Positions 60,824-64,000 of a stretch of 64,000 nucleotides of DNA are shown piece after piece (within the stretch, counting starts at the first letter, position 1; each line of letters begins with the position of its first letter). The translations under genes were made by a program, and so were the position numbers. The notes under the pieces are model-generated. The model made no database searches and had not been told where the DNA came from. It saw nothing but the letters and a program-made list of their open reading frames with translations. The DNA is from CAZLRH01 sp964562015 (GTDB lineage Bacteria > Verrucomicrobiota > Verrucomicrobiia > Opitutales > JABDGR01), in NCBI GenBank assembly GCA_964562015.1, contig CAZLRH010000014.1, positions 1 through 64,000 on the forward strand, in the 5' to 3' direction.

Positions 60824-62440
60824 TTAGACGGCAACTTCGGAGTCACGCGTGGGCACCGTCACGCCGGTGCTCGCCGTGGCCTCGGTGTCGCGCGGAGAAT
60901 AGTGGGAAGCCTGCATGTCGCCGGTGGCAACTTCGCGGGCGAAGGTGATCAAATGGTGCGCGACCAGCGCCACCTGGATGATGTGGTCGATTTTCCCCTT
61001 TTTGAGTTCCGTCCAAAACATCTTCCAGAATTCCGCGCGATAATCGGACTTGAGACCGACGCGGTAGATGAGGCGGGACATGATGCCGAGCGCGCGGCGC
61101 AGATTCTCGGGCGTGGCCTGCGCGGCGGGATTGGCCGGCTTCATGCGGTTGGGATAAGTCACCCGCGCCTGCGTGGCGTAGCGCCGGTAGAGGTTGACGG
61201 GGTCGTAGGCAAAGCGCACCACGCGGCGCCAGTCATTGACCACGTCTTCATAGGGCCGGAGAAACTCGACGTTGGAATCGCGGCCGATGCCGGAATTGAG
61301 GCGATTGGCCTTTTGCAGGCGGTCATAAAGGGCGGTCTTGGGCAGCGCGTACAGAATGTTCATCGTCAGAATCGGAATCTGCGATTCCTCAATGAAATCC
61401 ATGATGGCCTGCGGGGTGTTCGGCGTGTCCGAGTCGAGCCCCATGATGATGCCGGCGGCGATTTCGATGCCGTGGCGGTTGAAGGTTTTGACGGCCTCAA
61501 GAATGGGGCTGCGGAGATTCTGTGTTTTCTTCATCGCCTTGAGGGCGCCGCTCTCGGGCGTCTCGATGCCGAAGAAAACCGTGGTGAAGTAGGCCTCGCG
61601 CATCATCTCCAGGATTTTCGGATGCTGCACCATGTTCAGCGTGGCCTCGCAAGTGAGGTAAACCTTATAGTCGCGCTTCTTCTGCCACTTGATGAGGTGG
61701 GGCAACAGGTCCTGCGCGGCCTTCGGGTTCGCGATAAAATTGTCGTCCACGAAATAAACGGTGGGCGCGCCGTTGTCCGCGAGTTGGTCCAGTTCCCCGA
61801 TGATTTGGTCCGGGTCCTTGAGGCGCGGGTTGCGACCGTAAAGGCCGGGGATGTCGCAAAACTCGCAGGTGAACGGACAGCCGCTGGAAAACTGCACGCT
61901 ACCCAGCAGGTACTGGCGGACATTGATGAGATGGTACGCGGGCGAGGGAAACTGCTCCATCGGCAGGCGCTCCACCGTGCGATAGATGACTTGCCGCTCC
62001 GGCCGCGTGACGGTTTTTTCGAGGTACGCGACGACGCGCTCGGTGGCATCGCCGACTTCACCGCAATGCAACACGTCGATATCCGGATAAAATTCGGGCG
62101 CGGCGGAAACCGAGGGTCCGCCGAGGAAAGTAATCTTGCCAGCGGCGTGGGCCTTGCGGTTGATTTCGAGGATTTGCTCCCGTTGGATGTGCATGCCGGA
62201 GATAAAGACGGCATCGCTCCAGGCAATCTCCTCGGCGGTGGCAGGCCGCATGTTCTCATCCACAAACGCGACTTCCCAGGTCTCCGGCATCAGCGCCGCA
62301 ATGAGCAAAATGCCCTGCGGGGGCATGAACGCCTTCACATCGCCCACGAGCGGAAAGGCGTGGTTAAACGTGCCGAAGGCTTTGCTGTAACGCGGAAAGA
62401 CGCAGAGTATGCGGCGGTGAACGCTGGATCGATACTTCAT
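60824..62440 (-). CDS. B12-binding domain radical SAM protein (DUF4070-type)
   Basis: A 538-residue enzyme from the ATG at 62440. A cobalamin-binding Rossmann domain fills residues about 20-140 (G-I-L-L-I-A-A-L-M-P, V-D-E-N-M, F-L-G-G-P-S-V-S). The radical SAM core has the cluster motif S-S-G-C-P-F-T-C-E-F-C near residue 195 (C-x3-C-x2-C), and the C-terminal 150 residues resemble DUF4070. The best-known relative of this layout is the hopanoid 2-methylase HpnP, but this sequence is generic and no hopanoid gene is nearby. The reaction is therefore unknown; methylation at an unactivated carbon is likely by family. Confidence 0.85.
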   Translation of the reverse strand: MKYRSSVHRRILCVFPRYSKAFGTFNHAFPLVGDVKAFMPPQGILLIAALMPETWEVAFVDENMRPATAEEIAWSDAVFISGMHIQREQILEINRKAHAAGKITFLGGPSVSAAPEFYPDIDVLHCGEVGDATERVVAYLEKTVTRPERQVIYRTVERLPMEQFPSPAYHLINVRQYLLGSVQFSSGCPFTCEFCDIPGLYGRNPRLKDPDQIIGELDQLADNGAPTVYFVDDNFIANPKAAQDLLPHLIKWQKKRDYKVYLTCEATLNMVQHPKILEMMREAYFTTVFFGIETPESGALKAMKKTQNLRSPILEAVKTFNRHGIEIAAGIIMGLDSDTPNTPQAIMDFIEESQIPILTMNILYALPKTALYDRLQKANRLNSGIGRDSNVEFLRPYEDVVNDWRRVVRFAYDPVNLYRRYATQARVTYPNRMKPANPAAQATPENLRRALGIMSRLIYRVGLKSDYRAEFWKMFWTELKKGKIDHIIQVALVAHHLITFAREVATGDMQASHYSPRDTEATASTGVTVPTRDSEVAV

Positions 62441-62490
62441 GCGCGGCGAGGGAACCTTCCACGGGATAGCAACGGGTCGCGCCGGGCGCG

Positions 62491-63438
62491 TCAACCTTTC
62501 AATCCTTGGGGTGAATACATACCGCCCGCCAGCCGGCGGGCCAGGGCCGCGGCGTGGGCGAAGCTTTTCCAGCCCGCGCGCCCCTGCCCCGCCAGCTCGA
62601 AGGCGGTGCCGTGGTCGGGGCTCGTGCGTATCCAGGGTAATCCCAAAGTAATGTTCACCGACTCCTCAAAATCGACCACCTTCAGCGGGGCGAGGCCCTG
62701 GTCGTGGTAAAGGGCCACCACGACATCAAACTCCCCGCGCGCCTGCCGCCAAAAAACGGTGTCGCCCGGCAGGCAGCGCGACAGCCCGGGATACTGGGGG
62801 CGCAGCCGGTCGAGCCACGGGTCAAGATGGTCGCGCTCTTCGGTGCCGAGCAAGCCTTCTTCGCCCGCGTGGGGATTCAGCCCGCACACCGCAATGCGCG
62901 GTTCTTTCGCGCCCAGCGCGAGGGCCAGCCAGGCAGCCTGAATGACGGCGCGGGAAAGCGCGGCCTCGGTGAGCGCGGCCGGCACTTCGGCCAATGGGAT
63001 ATGCCAGGTAACCAGCACGACGCGTAATTTTCCGCCCGCAAAAGCCATGGTCGGCTCGCCGCCCCAGCGCGCCGCAAAAAATTCGGTCTGGCCGGGAAAA
63101 TTGAATCCCGCCTTTTTCATCCAGTTTTTTGCGACCGGTCCGGTGGCCGCGGAAAGATAGCGCCCTGCGCGGCAACCGGCCGCTGCTTTTTCGAGCGCGG
63201 CGAGGGCGATTTCGGCGCCCGCCACGGTGGGCTGGCCGGGCGTGGCCGCAAAATCCGCCGCCCCGACGGCTTCGCCGGGAATGCCTAGCGATTCAATCCA
63301 CAGCCGCGGGCCGATCGGCACGATGCGAGATTTTTCCGCGGGGTTGGCCCGCAGCCAGGCCGCGATGATTTCCGGCCCGACCCCGGCGGGGTCGCCGCAG
63401 GTCAAGGCGAGCGGCAATTCTGGAGTCGTAGCAGGCAT
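62491..63438 (-). CDS. pdxA: 4-hydroxythreonine-4-phosphate dehydrogenase PdxA
   Basis: A 315-residue PdxA-family dehydrogenase. The start has L-A-L-T-C-G-D-P-A-G-V-G-P-E-I; metal and substrate residues include the segment T-W-H-I-P-L-A-E-V near 165, G-L-N-P-H-A-G-E near 210, and Y-H-D-Q-G-L-A-P-L-K near 265. It oxidises 4-phosphohydroxythreonine for pyridoxal phosphate synthesis. The radical SAM gene starts 50 bp downstream on the same strand. Confidence 0.92.
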   Translation of the reverse strand: MPATTPELPLALTCGDPAGVGPEIIAAWLRANPAEKSRIVPIGPRLWIESLGIPGEAVGAADFAATPGQPTVAGAEIALAALEKAAAGCRAGRYLSAATGPVAKNWMKKAGFNFPGQTEFFAARWGGEPTMAFAGGKLRVVLVTWHIPLAEVPAALTEAALSRAVIQAAWLALALGAKEPRIAVCGLNPHAGEEGLLGTEERDHLDPWLDRLRPQYPGLSRCLPGDTVFWRQARGEFDVVVALYHDQGLAPLKVVDFEESVNITLGLPWIRTSPDHGTAFELAGQGRAGWKSFAHAAALARRLAGGMYSPQGLKG

Positions 63439-63449
63439 AGCCGAGGCAA

Positions 63450-64000
63450 TTACTCCGTAGAGGCACCTGAATTTTTGGCCGAGACGAGGCCAACAGGATG
63501 CAAAAAGCCGCGTTTGCCGCCGGCGAAGAAAGCGAGAAATTTTGTGCCCGGCTCGGAGCGGGCCAAGCCACCCCTGAGAGCGGTGGCGGCATTCACGCGG
63601 GGCGAGCCACCCTGGTACACGACTTGATAAAGGCGTTTCAGTTCGGCAATGGTGGCGGCATCGTAACCGCGCCGGCGCAGGCCGACGAGATTAAGCCCGT
63701 GCAGTTCGTTGCGTTCGGCGGCCAGGGTGAACGGCGGAACATCCAAGCCGAGGCGGGCATTGCCGCTGACCATCACACCTTCGCCGATGCGCATGAATTG
63801 ATGAAATACAGTGCCGCCGCTGAGAAAGCTGCCCTCGCCCACTTCGACGTGCCCGGCCAGCAGCGCGCAATTGCCCATGATGACGAGCGCGCCGACGTGG
63901 CAATCGTGGCCGACGTGGCTGTAGCCCATGAGCAAGGCATCCGCGCCGATTTCGGTAAACTCGCTGGCTTTGGTCGAGCGGTGAATTGTCACGCCCTCGC
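63450..64000 (-). CDS. lpxA: UDP-N-acetylglucosamine acyltransferase LpxA (5' truncated by window)
   Basis: The C-terminal 180 or so residues of LpxA; the frame is open to the window edge at 64000. The left-handed beta-helix repeats carry the catalytic His in V-G-H-D-C-H-V-G, with N-C-A-L-L-A-G-H-V and G-G-T-V-F-H-Q-F around it. The C-terminal helical domain has A-E-R-N-E-L-H-G-L-N-L-V-G-L-R-R-R-G. It adds the first acyl chain of lipid A, so the organism makes LPS-type lipid. It lies 11 bp ahead of pdxA on the same strand. The last 40 residues are longer than in usual LpxA. Confidence 0.9.
   Translation of the reverse strand, partial: EGVTIHRSTKASEFTEIGADALLMGYSHVGHDCHVGALVIMGNCALLAGHVEVGEGSFLSGGTVFHQFMRIGEGVMVSGNARLGLDVPPFTLAAERNELHGLNLVGLRRRGYDAATIAELKRLYQVVYQGGSPRVNAATALRGGLARSEPGTKFLAFFAGGKRGFLHPVGLVSAKNSGASTE

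Overview
The window joins two very different kinds of DNA. Positions 1 to about 28,700 are an accessory, mobile region. Positions about 28,900 to 64,000 are chromosomal core with visibly higher GC. The core points to a Gram-negative bacterium of the PVC group, most likely Verrucomicrobiota: it has LpxA and PdxA, a SUI1-type initiation factor homologue, a CdsZ-like coiled-coil/zinc-ribbon protein next to a PilT ATPase, an Ig-repeat exported protein, a TolC/HlyD/ABC exporter, and many genes without a clear Shine-Dalgarno. The phylum is inferred from family content, not from a marker rRNA.

Accessory region. It opens inside the C-terminal helicase part of a MobF/TrwC-type conjugative relaxase (1-807), followed by a small relaxase-associated protein. 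Then about 20 kb of genes all run on the + strand and form a defence island. Its first block (1378-6349) is a DNA adenine methyltransferase, a protein carrying two GHKL ATPase modules (MORC/Hsp90-like at the N-terminus, histidine-kinase-like with an H-box at the C-terminus), a stand-alone response-regulator receiver and an HNH nuclease, with overlaps or gaps of 3-17 bp. Its second block (6420-21245) is a SNF2-type helicase with a C-terminal cysteine motif, a small protein closely resembling the hemimethylated-GATC reader SeqA, a DUF4391 protein, a RecD-like helicase with a C-terminal nuclease-like domain, and a type III restriction-modification pair (Mod, Res) with a DinD-family gene between the subunits. 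A convergent XRE repressor closes the island. As inference, the block combines modification (two adenine methylases), methylation reading (SeqA-like), signalling (kinase-like plus receiver) and DNA attack (HNH, Res, RecD-nuclease). No published system that I can name has this exact composition.

Behind the island lies a recombinase cassette: a zinc-ribbon ORF with a frame problem at an A8 run, a large serine recombinase and two ParB/RepB-like genes, all overlapping or nearly so. Next come a decayed second serine recombinase lying against a 3'-end fragment of tRNA-Ser (an attachment-site scar), a gene fragment, a small plasmid-type ORF, and about 1.1 kb of non-coding DNA with a diverged repeat and many hairpins. 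This marks the right edge of the mobile region.

Core region. 28,922-42,856 holds peroxiredoxin, an ECF sigma/anti-sigma pair, SYLF, DUF3309, SUI1, Ig-repeat protein, LysR regulator, YggS, AmpG-like MFS, diacylglycerol kinase, CdsZ-like protein and PilT. 43,908-55,031 is a glycan-decoration cluster: tandem-domain sulfotransferase, methyltransferase, DUF115-methyltransferase fusion, three glycosyltransferases and a NeuA-like cytidylyltransferase. 55,031-59,943 is a complete TolC, periplasmic adaptor, FtsX-type permease and ABC ATPase exporter operon. The window ends with YceH, a B12-binding radical SAM protein, PdxA and a truncated LpxA. Several intergenic gaps of the core carry related A/T-rich or GCGCGG-type dispersed repeats.
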